Made by a program: the position numbers and the translations under genes. From Variovorax sp. KK3 (GTDB lineage: Bacteria; Pseudomonadota; Gammaproteobacteria; Burkholderiales; Burkholderiaceae_C), in NCBI RefSeq assembly GCF_001984055.1, contig NZ_LYVO01000001.1, forward strand, positions 124,001 to 188,000: a stretch of 64,000 nt of DNA, read 5' to 3'. Under the pieces are notes generated by a model. That model searched no databases and was not told the DNA's origin. It worked only from the letters and a program-made list of their open reading frames with translations. Below, piece after piece: positions 27,138 through 35,374 of this stretch (within the stretch, counting starts at the first letter, position 1; each line of letters opens with the position of its first letter).

Positions 27138-28244
27138 CTACCGCCGCAGCACCAGCCAGGTGAAGGCCGCGAGCGACATCACCGAATAGATCAACCCTGG
27201 CGCCGCGGCCGTGATCCAGGGCCACCAGTTGCTCAGATTGCCCAGGTAGCCGAACACGTTGTTCAGCAGGAAGAAGCTGATGCCGATCATCACGCCGCCG
27301 AAGACGTAGGCCGTGATGCCTGCCTGCCGGAAGTGCAGGTAGGCGAAGGGCAGGGCCAGCACCACCATCACCAGGCAGGAGAGCGGGTAGAACACCTTGC
27401 GCCAGAACTCGATCTCGTAGCGCTGCGCGGTCTGGCCGTTGGCATCGAGATGCTGGATGTACTCGAAGAGATCGATGGTGCGCATGCGGTCCGGCCGCAG
27501 CAGCGCCACCGACACCATCTCGTTGGTGAGCGAACTGGGCCACTTCAGCACCGGCACCTTGGTGGTGGTGATGCGCACCTTGTCGGCGGTGCCGGTGTCG
27601 TAGTGCTGCTGCTCGACGCCGACGAGCAGCCAGGCGCCGTTCGTCACGTGCCCCTGGCCGGCGAATATCTGAGAGACCAGTAGGCCCCGCGCGTCGAATT
27701 CGAAGATGCGCGGATCGCGCAGCGTGCCGTTGCGCGCGATCGACGCCACGTTCACGGCGTACGACTTGTCGCCTTGCTTCTCGCGCAGCCACGCGCCGGT
27801 GTACCCGACCATCGAGTAGGTGCCCTGATAACGCGACTTCAACAACTGCGCGGCCCGGTCGGAAGCGGGCGAAAGGTAGTCGCCCACGGCAAAGGTCAGG
27901 ACCACGAAGCCCAGCCCCAGCACCAGCAGCGTGCGCAGCGCGCGCCAGGGCCCGAGCCCGCTGGTGCGCAGGATCGTGTATTCCGAACTCTGGGCCAGCC
28001 GCGCCATCACGAAGATGGTGCCGATCAGCACGGTGATCGGCAGCAACTCGTAGAGATGGCTCGGTATCAGCAGCGCGACGAACATCAGCGCCTGGACTGC
28101 GCCGTAGTTCAACGTGCCGGGCTGGCCGATGGACTGCAGTTCGTCGACGAAGTCGAAGAAGAAGAACAGGCTGAGAAAGCCGAGCGTGACGAAGGCGACG
28201 GCCTTCAACACCTCGACATAGATCAATCGGCGAATGGTTTTCAC
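27138..28244 (-). CDS. lptG: LptG, lipopolysaccharide export permease
   Basis: One of the two inner-membrane subunits of LptB2FG, which extracts LPS from the inner membrane. The 368 residues show three helices at each end (for example VLKAVAFVTLGFLSLFFFFD near 12-31) around a periplasmic domain (about 130-270). The start is GTG 28244, overlapping the lptF stop as GTGA; it gives VKTIRRLIYVEVL, the usual opening with V for M. The LPEL-type YELLPITVLIG stretch after the second helix is conserved in the family. Confidence 0.93.
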   Translation of the reverse strand: MKTIRRLIYVEVLKAVAFVTLGFLSLFFFFDFVDELQSIGQPGTLNYGAVQALMFVALLIPSHLYELLPITVLIGTIFVMARLAQSSEYTILRTSGLGPWRALRTLLVLGLGFVVLTFAVGDYLSPASDRAAQLLKSRYQGTYSMVGYTGAWLREKQGDKSYAVNVASIARNGTLRDPRIFEFDARGLLVSQIFAGQGHVTNGAWLLVGVEQQHYDTGTADKVRITTTKVPVLKWPSSLTNEMVSVALLRPDRMRTIDLFEYIQHLDANGQTAQRYEIEFWRKVFYPLSCLVMVVLALPFAYLHFRQAGITAYVFGGVMIGISFFLLNNVFGYLGNLSNWWPWITAAAPGLIYSVMSLAAFTWLVLRR

Positions 28245-29350
28245 GTCGGGGTGCGCGCCGGGGAACGCGGTCGCGCCACGATCGATCGCCAGTGCCAGTT
28301 GAAATGCCGCTTGGCGAGCCAGAGCAAGGCGAGCACGAAGGCGCCGCCGTGCAGCGCCAGCATGAAGCCGCCTGCGCTGTAGCGGCCCATGCCGACCCAG
28401 TTCTGCCCGAGGTTGAGCAGGTTGTAGTAAAGGACGAAGGCGCACAGCGCGAGCAGCAGGTTGCCGCTGCGGCCCACGCGCGGGTTGGCGCTCGACACAC
28501 CGAGCGCCAGCAGCACGAAGTTGATGGCCGCCAGCACCATGCCGAGGCGCCACGCCAGTTCTCCGCGGTTGCTCGCGCTGGGCTCGCGCAGCAGTGCCAG
28601 CGTGGTACGGGCGCGCACGGGTGCCGCGTTGCCGGTGGCGTCGATGTCGCTGCCGGCCTTGGCGCCGTAGGTCTTGAATTCGCTGATCTTGACCTCGCCG
28701 GGGACCAGCGGGCGCTCGAGCCGCTGGCCGTTGCTCAGCATCAGGTAGCGCGTGTCGCCGATGCTTTCGATGCGGCCGCTCTGCGCCGACGTGACGATCT
28801 GCCGGTTGCGCTCGATGGACGAGATGAACACGTTGTTGGCCGTGGCGCTGTCGGGCGAGTCCTTGTCGATGAAGAACACGCGCAGGCGGCCTGCCGATTC
28901 GCGGAACTCGCCGGGGGCGACGCGCTCGATGTCGCTGCGGCGCTGGTACTGCTCACGCATGCCCTGGGTCTGCGAGTTCGCCCAAGGCCAGCCGACCAGA
29001 GCGAACACGGCGACCAGCAGCAGAATGGGCCACGCGAAGCGGAATAGTGGCGGCGCGAAGTCGGCCAGGCCGCGGCCGCTGGCGAACCAGATCACCATCT
29101 CGCTGTCGCGGTACATGCGCGACAGCGTGCCGACGATGGCCACGAACAGGCTCAGGCTCAGGATGGTGGGCATGTAGCCCAGCACCGTATAGGTCATCAC
29201 CAGGAAGACCTCGGATGGATTGACGCTGCCCTTGGCAGCAAGGCCGAGCGTGCGGATCAGCATCATGGTCATCACGATGGTGATCAGCACCACCAGCGTG
29301 GCCCCGAAGCTGCGCGACAGCTCCTTGCGTATGGAGGAATGGAATAACAT
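28241..29350 (-). CDS. lptF: LptF, lipopolysaccharide export permease
   Basis: Partner of LptG in LPS extraction. The 369 residues have the same plan: a cytosolic start MLFHSSIRKELSRSFGATL, three helices to about residue 115, a periplasmic domain (about 120-270; GEFRESAGRLRVFFID) and three C-terminal helices. The family motif PTILSLSLFVAIVGTLSRMY is present. The ATG lies 21 bases from the pepA ATG on the opposite strand, so its promoter must lie inside pepA, or overlap its start. Confidence 0.93.
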   Translation of the reverse strand: MLFHSSIRKELSRSFGATLVVLITIVMTMMLIRTLGLAAKGSVNPSEVFLVMTYTVLGYMPTILSLSLFVAIVGTLSRMYRDSEMVIWFASGRGLADFAPPLFRFAWPILLLVAVFALVGWPWANSQTQGMREQYQRRSDIERVAPGEFRESAGRLRVFFIDKDSPDSATANNVFISSIERNRQIVTSAQSGRIESIGDTRYLMLSNGQRLERPLVPGEVKISEFKTYGAKAGSDIDATGNAAPVRARTTLALLREPSASNRGELAWRLGMVLAAINFVLLALGVSSANPRVGRSGNLLLALCAFVLYYNLLNLGQNWVGMGRYSAGGFMLALHGGAFVLALLWLAKRHFNWHWRSIVARPRSPARTPT

Positions 29351-29371
29351 CGTCTGGGGAAAAAAAGGATT

Positions 29372-30874
29372 ATGGACTTTCAACTCAAGACCCTCTCCAC
29401 CGCCCAGGCTGCCACCGAAAAATGCGACGTGCTGATCGTGCTCGTCGCCGCAGGCAACCTCTCTTCCAAAGACCCTCTCGCAAGCCTCGTCGCCGATGCC
29501 CGCAAGGCCGGCGACCTGAGCGACAAGGCCGGCAAGTCGCTGGCCCTGTACCGGCCCGCCGGCATCGTCGCCCCGCGGCTGCTGCTGGTGTCGGTCGGCG
29601 ACGGCAAGCCCGGTTCGGTGCGCAGCGGCGTGCTGGCGGCGGTGTCGGCGTCGCGCTCGTCGGAGCCCAAGCGCATCGCGATCGTCTTCGCGCAAGCCAC
29701 CGATGCGCACGGTGTACGCAGCGCGCTGGGTGCTGCGGCCGATGCGAGCTACGTGTACACCACCACCAAATCGAAGGCCGAGCCGCGTTCGATCCGGCAG
29801 GTGGTGCTGGGCGTGGCCGATTCGGGCGCGCTGCGCGACGCGTTCGACGAGGCCGTCGCCACGGTCGCGGGTGTCGAACTGGCGAAGGAATGGGCCAATC
29901 GCCCCGGCAACCATTGCACCCCGACCATGCTGGCCGAAGCGGCGCGCGAACTCGGCGCATTGCCGGGCATCAAGTGCGAAGTGCTGGGCCCCAAGGAGAT
30001 CGAGAAGCTGGGCATGGGCGCCTTCCGTGCCGTTGCGCAAGGCTCGGCCGAGCCGCTGCGCTTCGTCGTGCTGCGCTACCAGGGCGCTGCCAAGGAGCAG
30101 GCGCCCGTCGTGCTGGTGGGCAAGGGCATCACCTTCGACACCGGGGGCGTGTCGCTCAAGCCCGCGGCCGAAATGGACGAAATGAAGTTCGACATGTGCG
30201 GCGCCGCCAGCGTGCTGGGCGTGTTCCGCGCCCTCGGCGACATCCGGCCCGCGCTCAACGTCGTGGGGCTCATCCCGACCTGCGAAAACATGAACGACGG
30301 GCGTGCCATCAAGCCCGGCGACGTCATCACGAGCATGAGCGGCCAGACCATCGAGATCCTCAACACCGATGCCGAGGGGCGGCTCATCCTGTGCGACGCG
30401 CTGAGCTACGCGAAGCGTTTCAATCCTGCCGCGGTGGTCGACATCGCCACGCTGACCGGCGCCTGCGTGGTCGCCTTGGGCGGCGTGCGCAGCGGCCTGT
30501 TCTCGAGCGACGACGCACTGGCCGATGCGCTGCTCGCAGCCGGTGAGGCGTCGCAAGATCGCTGCTGGCGCATGCCGCTCGACGACGACTACGCCGAGGG
30601 CCTCAAGACGAACTTCGCCGACGTGGCCAACGTGGCGGGTCGCGCCGGCGGCGCGGTGACCGCGGCCAAGTTCCTGCAGCGCTTCGCGGGCGACTTCCCC
30701 TGGGCCCACCTCGACATCGCGGGCACCGCCTGGAAGGGCGGCTCGGCCAAGGGCGCGACCGGCCGCCCGGTCGGCTTGCTGCTGTCCTTTCTGCTGGCGC
30801 GGGTGGGCGAGGGCGCGGCCGATGCGACGCCGCGCAAGGGCCGCAAGCCATCCAAAGCCCGGCAGGCGGCATGA
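29372..30874 (+). CDS. pepA: PepA, leucyl aminopeptidase
   Basis: A hexameric two-metal M17 aminopeptidase; in E. coli it also binds DNA at cer sites and the carAB promoter. The 500 residues contain VLVGKGITFDTGGVSLKP (metal-binding Lys and Asp region), MKFDMCGAASVLG and the signature NTDAEGRLILCDAL with the catalytic Arg. The N-terminal domain (about 1-170) is the less conserved part. A weak AAAAAAGG ribosome site precedes ATG 29372. It is divergent from lptF and followed directly by holC, the usual order. Confidence 0.95.
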   Translation: MDFQLKTLSTAQAATEKCDVLIVLVAAGNLSSKDPLASLVADARKAGDLSDKAGKSLALYRPAGIVAPRLLLVSVGDGKPGSVRSGVLAAVSASRSSEPKRIAIVFAQATDAHGVRSALGAAADASYVYTTTKSKAEPRSIRQVVLGVADSGALRDAFDEAVATVAGVELAKEWANRPGNHCTPTMLAEAARELGALPGIKCEVLGPKEIEKLGMGAFRAVAQGSAEPLRFVVLRYQGAAKEQAPVVLVGKGITFDTGGVSLKPAAEMDEMKFDMCGAASVLGVFRALGDIRPALNVVGLIPTCENMNDGRAIKPGDVITSMSGQTIEILNTDAEGRLILCDALSYAKRFNPAAVVDIATLTGACVVALGGVRSGLFSSDDALADALLAAGEASQDRCWRMPLDDDYAEGLKTNFADVANVAGRAGGAVTAAKFLQRFAGDFPWAHLDIAGTAWKGGSAKGATGRPVGLLLSFLLARVGEGAADATPRKGRKPSKARQAA

Positions 30875-30878
30875 CGAG

Positions 30879-31316
30879 ATGACTGGCATCGACTTCCACT
30901 TCAACACGCCCGACAAGATCGGCTACGCCTGCCGACTGTTGCGGAAGGCGGTCGGCGCCCGCGGTGCGCGCGTGGTGGTGGTGGCCGATGCGGAGACGCT
31001 CGAAGCGGTCGACCAGGCCCTCTGGACCTTCGCGCCTACCGAGTTCATCGCCCACTGCCGCGGCGACGGCGAGCCGGGCCAGCTCTCGCGCTCGCCGGTG
31101 GTGCTGAGCGAGCGCGGCGACGCGGTACTGCCCCATCGCCAGGTCCTCGTGAACCTGGGCATCGAGGTGCCCGCAGGCTTCGAGCGCTTCGAGCGCCTGA
31201 TCGATGTGGTGAGCTCCGACGATGCCGACCGCCAGTTTGGGCGCCGGCGCTGGCGCCACTATGCCGACCGGGGCTATGCGATCCAGCGCCACGACTTCGC
31301 GGGGAGCGGCGCCTGA
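30879..31316 (+). CDS. holC: DNA polymerase III chi subunit
   Basis: Part of the clamp loader; chi binds SSB and helps hand primers to the polymerase. The 145-residue product starts MTGIDFHFNTPDKIGYACRL, the family opening, and includes the VVVVADAETLEAVDQALWTF and FIAHCR segments matching the chi fold. An open frame continues upstream into pepA, but ATG 30879, 4 bases after the pepA stop, gives the right N-terminus. The pepA-holC order is widely conserved. Confidence 0.9.
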   Translation: MTGIDFHFNTPDKIGYACRLLRKAVGARGARVVVVADAETLEAVDQALWTFAPTEFIAHCRGDGEPGQLSRSPVVLSERGDAVLPHRQVLVNLGIEVPAGFERFERLIDVVSSDDADRQFGRRRWRHYADRGYAIQRHDFAGSGA

Positions 31317-31696
31317 TGTCCGAACGCAAGCCGCCGCGTTTCGTACCCACGCTCACTGCGGTGCTGGAGGAGCAGCCCGGTCAAGTGCCGGAAGCCGCGC
31401 CGGAAGCGCCTGCGGCAGACCTGTCGCACGCCGTCGCGCTCAGCCCCCAGGCTTTGCTGGACGACGAGTCCTTCGGCCTCGAGGAGCAGCTTCTGCACCG
31501 GGTGCTGCAGCGCATCGACCTGTCGCTCGAAGAGCGACTGACCGACGCGGTGTCAGCCGCTGTTCAGCAACAGCTCGACAACATGATCCCCAAACTGCGC
31601 GTCGAAATCGAGCAGGCGTTGCGCGCGTTGATCAGCGAGGCATTGGCGCGGGAGCTTTCGGACAACACAGGGTCAACGCCAGCTTTTCGCCCGTAA
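31316..31696 (+). CDS. Hypothetical protein downstream of holC
   Basis: A 126-residue protein of unknown function whose ATG overlaps the holC stop (TGATG). The first 45 residues are Pro/Ala/Glu-rich and probably disordered. Residues about 60-115 (LEEQLLHRVLQRIDLSLEER onward) form long amphipathic helices that could make a coiled coil. Burkholderiales often have a low-complexity protein at this position after holC (DUF2486 in Burkholderia, as I recall), but I cannot confirm a match. Confidence 0.7.
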   Translation: MSERKPPRFVPTLTAVLEEQPGQVPEAAPEAPAADLSHAVALSPQALLDDESFGLEEQLLHRVLQRIDLSLEERLTDAVSAAVQQQLDNMIPKLRVEIEQALRALISEALARELSDNTGSTPAFRP

Positions 31697-31705
31697 ACCT
31701 TGGGC

Positions 31706-31711
31706 TACACT
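31706..31711 (+). promoter_or_regulatory. Possible -10 box for the Liv-type binding-protein gene
   Basis: TACACT lies 123 bases before the ATG at 31834, with TTTTCG (31684-31689) as a weak -35 at a short spacing of 15. The 137-base gap otherwise shows a GC-rich leader and the ribosome site CTGGAGG just before the start. Confidence 0.3.
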
Positions 31712-31833
31712 GCGCGCCAGGTCGCAAGCGCGGGAGCGCTCGGGGCCTGCGGCGCGGAACTTGCTGAGGGTTTGCACGCAGGGCCAATGGCCGTATTTCT
31801 TTACCCTTATCCACCAATACCTGGAGGTACCTC

Positions 31834-33051
31834 ATGCAATTGAAATGGACTGCAGTCGCGCTGGCAGCGCTCACGCTCGCGGCTTGTGGCAAGAAGGAAG
31901 AGGCAGCGCCTGCTGCACCCGCGCCGGCTGCCCCGACCGCAGCGGCGCCCGCACCTGCCGCACCTCCGGCCGATGCATTGGTGGTCAAGATCGGTCACGT
32001 CGGCCCCACCAGCGGCGCCATCGCCCACCTGGGCAAGGACAACGAACTCGGTGCCCGCATGGCCATCGAGGACCTCAACGCCAAGGGCGTGAAGATCGGT
32101 GACAAGGTCGCCAAGTTCGAACTGCTCGCAGAAGACGATGCGGCCGATCCGAAGCAGGGCACCGCGGTGGCCCAGAAGCTGGTCGACAGCAAGGTCAACG
32201 GCGTGGTCGGTCACCTGAACTCGGGCACCACCATCCCCGCCTCCAAGCTCTACAGCGACGCCGGCATTCCGCAGGTTTCGCCTTCGGCAACCAACCCCAA
32301 GTACACCCGGCAAGGTTTCAAGACCACCTTCCGCGTGGTGGCTGACGACACGCAGCTCGGCGGCACGCTGGGCAAGTACGCGGTCGACACGCTCAAGGGC
32401 AAGAACATCGCCGTGATCGACGACCGCACGGCCTACGGCCAGGGCGTCGCCGAAGAGTTCGAGAAGGCTGTGAAGGCCGCCGGCGGCACCATCGTCGGCC
32501 ACGAGTTCACCACCGACAAGTCGACCGACTTCAACGCCATCCTGACCAAGCTCAAGGGCGCCAAGCCCGACGTGCTGTTCTTCGGTGGCATGGACGCCGT
32601 GGGCGGCCCGATGCTCAAGCAGGTCAAGCAACTCGGCCTGAACGTCAAGTTCATGGGTGGCGACGGCTTGTGCACCGGCGAACTGGCCAAGCTGGCCGGC
32701 GATGCCATCGGCGAAGAGATGGTCGTGTGCGCGGAAGCGGGTGGCGTCGAAGGCGACTTCAAGCAGCCGCTGGAAGACTTCAAGACCAAGTTCAAGGCCA
32801 AGAACAACGTCGAGGTGCAGATCTATGCGCCTTACGTCTACGACGCGGTCAACGTGCTGGCCGAAGCCATGGTCAAGGCGGGCTCGATCGAGCCCGAGAA
32901 GTACCTGCCCGAACTCGGCAAGATCCAGTACAAGGGCGTGACCGGACCGATCGCCTTCGACGAGAAGGGCGACATCAAGAACGGTGCGCTGACGATCTAC
33001 ACGTACAAGGGTGGTGCCCGTACGCAGATCGCCGTGGTGCGCGGAAGCTGA
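31834..33051 (+). CDS. Branched-chain amino acid-type ABC transporter substrate-binding lipoprotein
   Basis: A LivJ/LivK-family receptor of 405 residues. A lipobox LAACGK puts the lipidated Cys near 20; an Ala/Pro-rich linker follows to about 48. The type I periplasmic-binding fold (about 50-400) shows KIGHVGPTSGAIAHLGKDNE, LVDSKVNGVVGHLNSGTTIP (ligand-contacting Ser/Gly region) and FFGGMDAVGGPMLKQ. CTGGAGG precedes ATG 31834. The permease and ATPase genes are not next to it, so it is a stand-alone receptor; the ligand may be Leu/Ile/Val or another small molecule. Confidence 0.9.
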   Translation: MQLKWTAVALAALTLAACGKKEEAAPAAPAPAAPTAAAPAPAAPPADALVVKIGHVGPTSGAIAHLGKDNELGARMAIEDLNAKGVKIGDKVAKFELLAEDDAADPKQGTAVAQKLVDSKVNGVVGHLNSGTTIPASKLYSDAGIPQVSPSATNPKYTRQGFKTTFRVVADDTQLGGTLGKYAVDTLKGKNIAVIDDRTAYGQGVAEEFEKAVKAAGGTIVGHEFTTDKSTDFNAILTKLKGAKPDVLFFGGMDAVGGPMLKQVKQLGLNVKFMGGDGLCTGELAKLAGDAIGEEMVVCAEAGGVEGDFKQPLEDFKTKFKAKNNVEVQIYAPYVYDAVNVLAEAMVKAGSIEPEKYLPELGKIQYKGVTGPIAFDEKGDIKNGALTIYTYKGGARTQIAVVRGS

Positions 33052-33081
33052 TCCCGCGCAGGTCGAACGACCCGCAACGAC

Positions 33082-33110
33082 AAAGGGCCCCTTCAGAGGG
33101 GCCCTTTTTT
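33082..33110 (+). terminator. Intrinsic terminator after the Liv-type receptor
   Basis: AAAGGGCCCCT (33082-33092), a TCAG loop and AGGGGCCCTTT form an 11-pair stem, followed by a run of six Ts ending at 33110. Textbook shape, 31 bases after the stop. Confidence 0.92.
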
Positions 33111-33138
33111 ATTGGTCAGAGCGCTTCGTGCGCTCCGG

Positions 33139-33519
33139 TCATTGCGTGGTGCGGCTCGCGTCGTTGCAGTAGTCGAAGAAGGCTTCGAGTTCCCTGGACT
33201 TGTCGAACACCGCGTCCGCGCCCAGTGCGGTGCAACGCGCCCGGATGTCGGCGTTGACGTAGTTGCTCAGCACCACAGCACGCTGGTTCGGCCTGCGTTG
33301 CTTGCAGGTTCGCAGCACGCCGAGGCCTGAACCCTGCTTGAGGAACACGTCGACCACCACGAGCTGCCATTCGCCGGCATGGGCCGCGAGCCAGGTGGAT
33401 GCTTCCGACTCGCTCTCCGCGCAACCGATCACGCGTGCGCCCACCAGGTCTTCGAGAGCGGGGATCAGGTTGTCGCGGATCGTCTTGTTGTCCTCGACCA
33501 GAAACGTGGATAGCGCCAT
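33139..33519 (-). CDS. Stand-alone response-regulator receiver protein
   Basis: A 126-residue protein made only of a receiver domain. The acidic pair Glu9/Asp10, phosphoacceptor Asp57 in LVVVDVFL, Ser85 in VVLSNYVN and Lys107 in FDKSREL are all present, so phosphorylation looks possible. No output domain or adjacent kinase exists, so it likely signals by protein contact, as CheY does. ATG 33519 (MALSTFLVEDN) is the natural start; the open frame upstream has no family similarity. No good ribosome site is seen. Confidence 0.82.
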   Translation of the reverse strand: MALSTFLVEDNKTIRDNLIPALEDLVGARVIGCAESESEASTWLAAHAGEWQLVVVDVFLKQGSGLGVLRTCKQRRPNQRAVVLSNYVNADIRARCTALGADAVFDKSRELEAFFDYCNDASRTTQ

Positions 33520-33661
33520 GGGTTGGAGCAGCGTAACTCTGGCACGTCGGCCGGCAATGGCGTCAGCGGCGCGCGGCAGCGTAGGAAAAAGCCGGTCGAT
33601 CGACGCGGCATGCCGGTAGCGTGCTGCCGCGTCATGACCGTCGATGACGCGTGCGGGCATG

Positions 33662-33700
33662 AAAAAACCCGTCAAGCAGCGATGCATCGACGGGTTGTTT
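33662..33700 (-). terminator. Hairpin terminator of tRNA-Ser
   Basis: Read on the minus strand, AACCCGTC and GACGGGTT (33696-33689 and 33673-33666) pair as 8 bases around a 15-base loop, followed by a run of Ts. It begins about 13 bases past the tRNA 3' end. The 142 bases from here back to the receiver gene show nothing else I can identify. Confidence 0.75.
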
Positions 33701-33712
33701 TGCCAGTTGATC

Positions 33713-33803
33713 TGGCGGAGCAGGCGGGATTCGAACCCGCGGAGGGCTATTAACCCTCACACGCTTTCCAGGCGTGCGACTTAAACCACTCATCCACCGC
33801 TCC
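33713..33803 (-). tRNA. tRNA-Ser (anticodon GGA)
   Basis: A 91-base class II tRNA with encoded CCA. The acceptor GGAGCGG pairs with CTGCTCC; G is the discriminator. The D-arm has GATGAGTGGTTTAAGTC, and the anticodon loop CTGGAAA holds GGA for UCU/UCC codons. A long variable arm (GAGGGTTAATAGCCCTC) is diagnostic for serine; the T-arm is GCGGGTTCGAATCCCGC. Confidence 0.97.
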
Positions 33804-33813
33804 GAAGCTCGCG

Positions 33814-33819
33814 ATTGTA
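33814..33819 (-). promoter_or_regulatory. Candidate -10 box for tRNA-Ser
   Basis: On the minus strand this reads TACAAT, 10 bases upstream of the mature tRNA 5' end, the right place for a tRNA promoter. No clear -35 hexamer. Confidence 0.4.
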
Positions 33820-33861
33820 GCAGTCGCATTTGCGCGTTCTCGAGCGGGGATGTGGGCGAAC

Positions 33862-34791
33862 TCAAGCCTGGCCCGACGCCTTTCCGGCCTGCACCATGCG
33901 CATGGCCGAGGCGATCAGGGCTGCGGTCTCGTTCATGTTGCTCGGCACGATCAAGGTGGTGGTGGCATCGGCCGCAACCTTGCCGTAGGCATCGACCGCG
34001 CGCTCGGCGACCTTGAGCTGCACCGCCTGTTCGCCACCGGGTTGCCGGATGGCGGCTGCCACCCGCTCGATGGCGCCGGCCGTCGCTTCGGCCACCGCGG
34101 TGATGGCGGCAGCCTCGCCCTGGGCGTTGTTGATCTGGGCCTGCTTCTCGCCTTCGGAGCGGGCGATGAAGGCTTCGCGCTCGCCGGTCGCGATGTTGAT
34201 CTGCTCCTGGCGCCGCCCTTCCGACGCCGCGATCAGCGCGCGCTTCTCGCGCTCGGCCGTGATCTGGCGCTGCATGGCATGCAGGATCTCCTTGGGCGGC
34301 GTCAGGTCCTTGATCTCGTAGCGCAGCACCTTCACGCCCCAGTTGAGCGCTGCTTCGTCGATGGCGGCCACCACCTGTGCGTTGATGATGTCGCGCTCCT
34401 CGAAGGTCTTGTCCAGCTCGAGCTTGCCGATCACGCTGCGCAGCGAGGTCTGGGCGAGCTGGGTGACGGCCACGATGTAGTTGGACGAGCCGTAACTCGC
34501 ACGCATCGGATCGGTCACCTGGAAGTACAGGATGCCATCGACCTGCAGCTGGGTGTTGTCGCGCGTGATGCAGATCTGGCTCGGCACGTCGAGCGGAATT
34601 TCCTTCAGGCTGTGCTTGTAGGCCACCTTGTCGATGAAAGGGATCAGGAAGTTGGGCCCCGGCGTCATGGTGCTGTGGTAGCGGCCCAGGCGCTCGCGGA
34701 CCCAGGCGTTCTGTTGAGGCACGAACTTGACCGACTGGCTGATGACGATGATCGCGATGACCAGGATGACGAGAGGGATGGTGAATTCCAT
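33862..34791 (-). CDS. qmcA: QmcA-like SPFH (stomatin) membrane protein
   Basis: A 309-residue protein of the stomatin/prohibitin group, close in length to E. coli QmcA (305). One N-terminal helix (IPLVILVIAIIVISQSV, about 5-21) anchors it; the SPFH domain follows (about 22-185; VPQQNAWVRERLGRYH, PGPNFLIPFIDKV). A long Ala/Glu-rich coiled coil (about 190-260) drives oligomers. It likely forms large inner-membrane rings that modulate FtsH-type proteolysis. It starts 39 bases after the NfeD-like gene, its regular partner. Confidence 0.9.
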   Translation of the reverse strand: MEFTIPLVILVIAIIVISQSVKFVPQQNAWVRERLGRYHSTMTPGPNFLIPFIDKVAYKHSLKEIPLDVPSQICITRDNTQLQVDGILYFQVTDPMRASYGSSNYIVAVTQLAQTSLRSVIGKLELDKTFEERDIINAQVVAAIDEAALNWGVKVLRYEIKDLTPPKEILHAMQRQITAEREKRALIAASEGRRQEQINIATGEREAFIARSEGEKQAQINNAQGEAAAITAVAEATAGAIERVAAAIRQPGGEQAVQLKVAERAVDAYGKVAADATTTLIVPSNMNETAALIASAMRMVQAGKASGQA

Positions 34792-34830
34792 GAAGTTGAT
34801 TCCTCGTTGTGCTTGTTGCTTCGACGACGG

Positions 34831-35256
34831 TCAGATCTTGTCGACGACCAGGCGGCTGCCGATGACCTCGGCCACCCGGTGCTCACCCACCGCGGGCGTG
34901 GTGCCGGCGCGCGGCACCACGGTCCACTGCGCACCGCGATAGCGGACCGAGGCCGTGCCGTCCGGGTTCCAGGCCTCGACGAACACGCTCTCGCCGATGT
35001 CCAGATTGATATCGCGATTGGCCGTGACGGGCGGATCGGCCGGGCGCCGGCGCCGCACGGTGTGCCAGACCAGCACGGCGCCCACCCCGACGACCGCCGC
35101 CACGACGAGCTGCGTGCCGAGGCCGGCGCCGGCATGGGCCGCGATGGCTGCCGCCGCGAAGCCAGCGCCCATGAGCAGCAGATACACGGTACCGGAAAGC
35201 AGCTCGAGCACGATTGCCGCCCCTGCCGCCAGCCACCAGATGGTGGAACTCGCCAT
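34831..35256 (-). CDS. NfeD-like membrane protein
   Basis: A 141-residue short-form NfeD protein: two to three helices within about 5-65 (IWWLAAGAAIVLELLSGTVYLLL), then a C-terminal OB-fold (about 78-140; GESVFVEAWNPDGTASVRYRGAQWTVV). Such proteins are coded with SPFH partners and help their assembly (YbbK/QmcA with YbbJ in E. coli). ATG 35256 follows an AGAGGAG ribosome site. It is divergent from the decarboxylase gene across 118 bases. Confidence 0.88.
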   Translation of the reverse strand: MASSTIWWLAAGAAIVLELLSGTVYLLLMGAGFAAAAIAAHAGAGLGTQLVVAAVVGVGAVLVWHTVRRRRPADPPVTANRDINLDIGESVFVEAWNPDGTASVRYRGAQWTVVPRAGTTPAVGEHRVAEVIGSRLVVDKI

Positions 35257-35292
35257 GACTCGACTCCTCTTTGTCTGATTGAACTCATGCCA

Positions 35293-35334
35293 TTCTGTCA
35301 AAGCGACAGAAGGTTCATCTGAATTCCGTACACT
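35293..35334 (+). promoter_or_regulatory. Candidate decarboxylase promoter with an operator-like inverted repeat
   Basis: TTCTGTC (35293-35299) and GACAGAA (35305-35311) are perfect 7-base complements with a 5-base spacer. A -10-like TACACT stands at 35329-35334, 17 bases after the repeat, so a regulator bound here would cover the -35 region. ATG 35375 is 40 bases further. The repeat could also act on the divergent nfeD gene. The regulator is unknown. Confidence 0.4.
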
Positions 35335-35374
35335 TCGCGCCTATTTGCCCGTCGCCTCTCCCCGGAGCCGCCTC

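Noticed and set aside
31697..31833. Riboswitch or attenuator before the Liv-type receptor
   Set aside because: Only tiny palindromes such as TACCT-GG-AGGTA are present; no conserved aptamer pattern.
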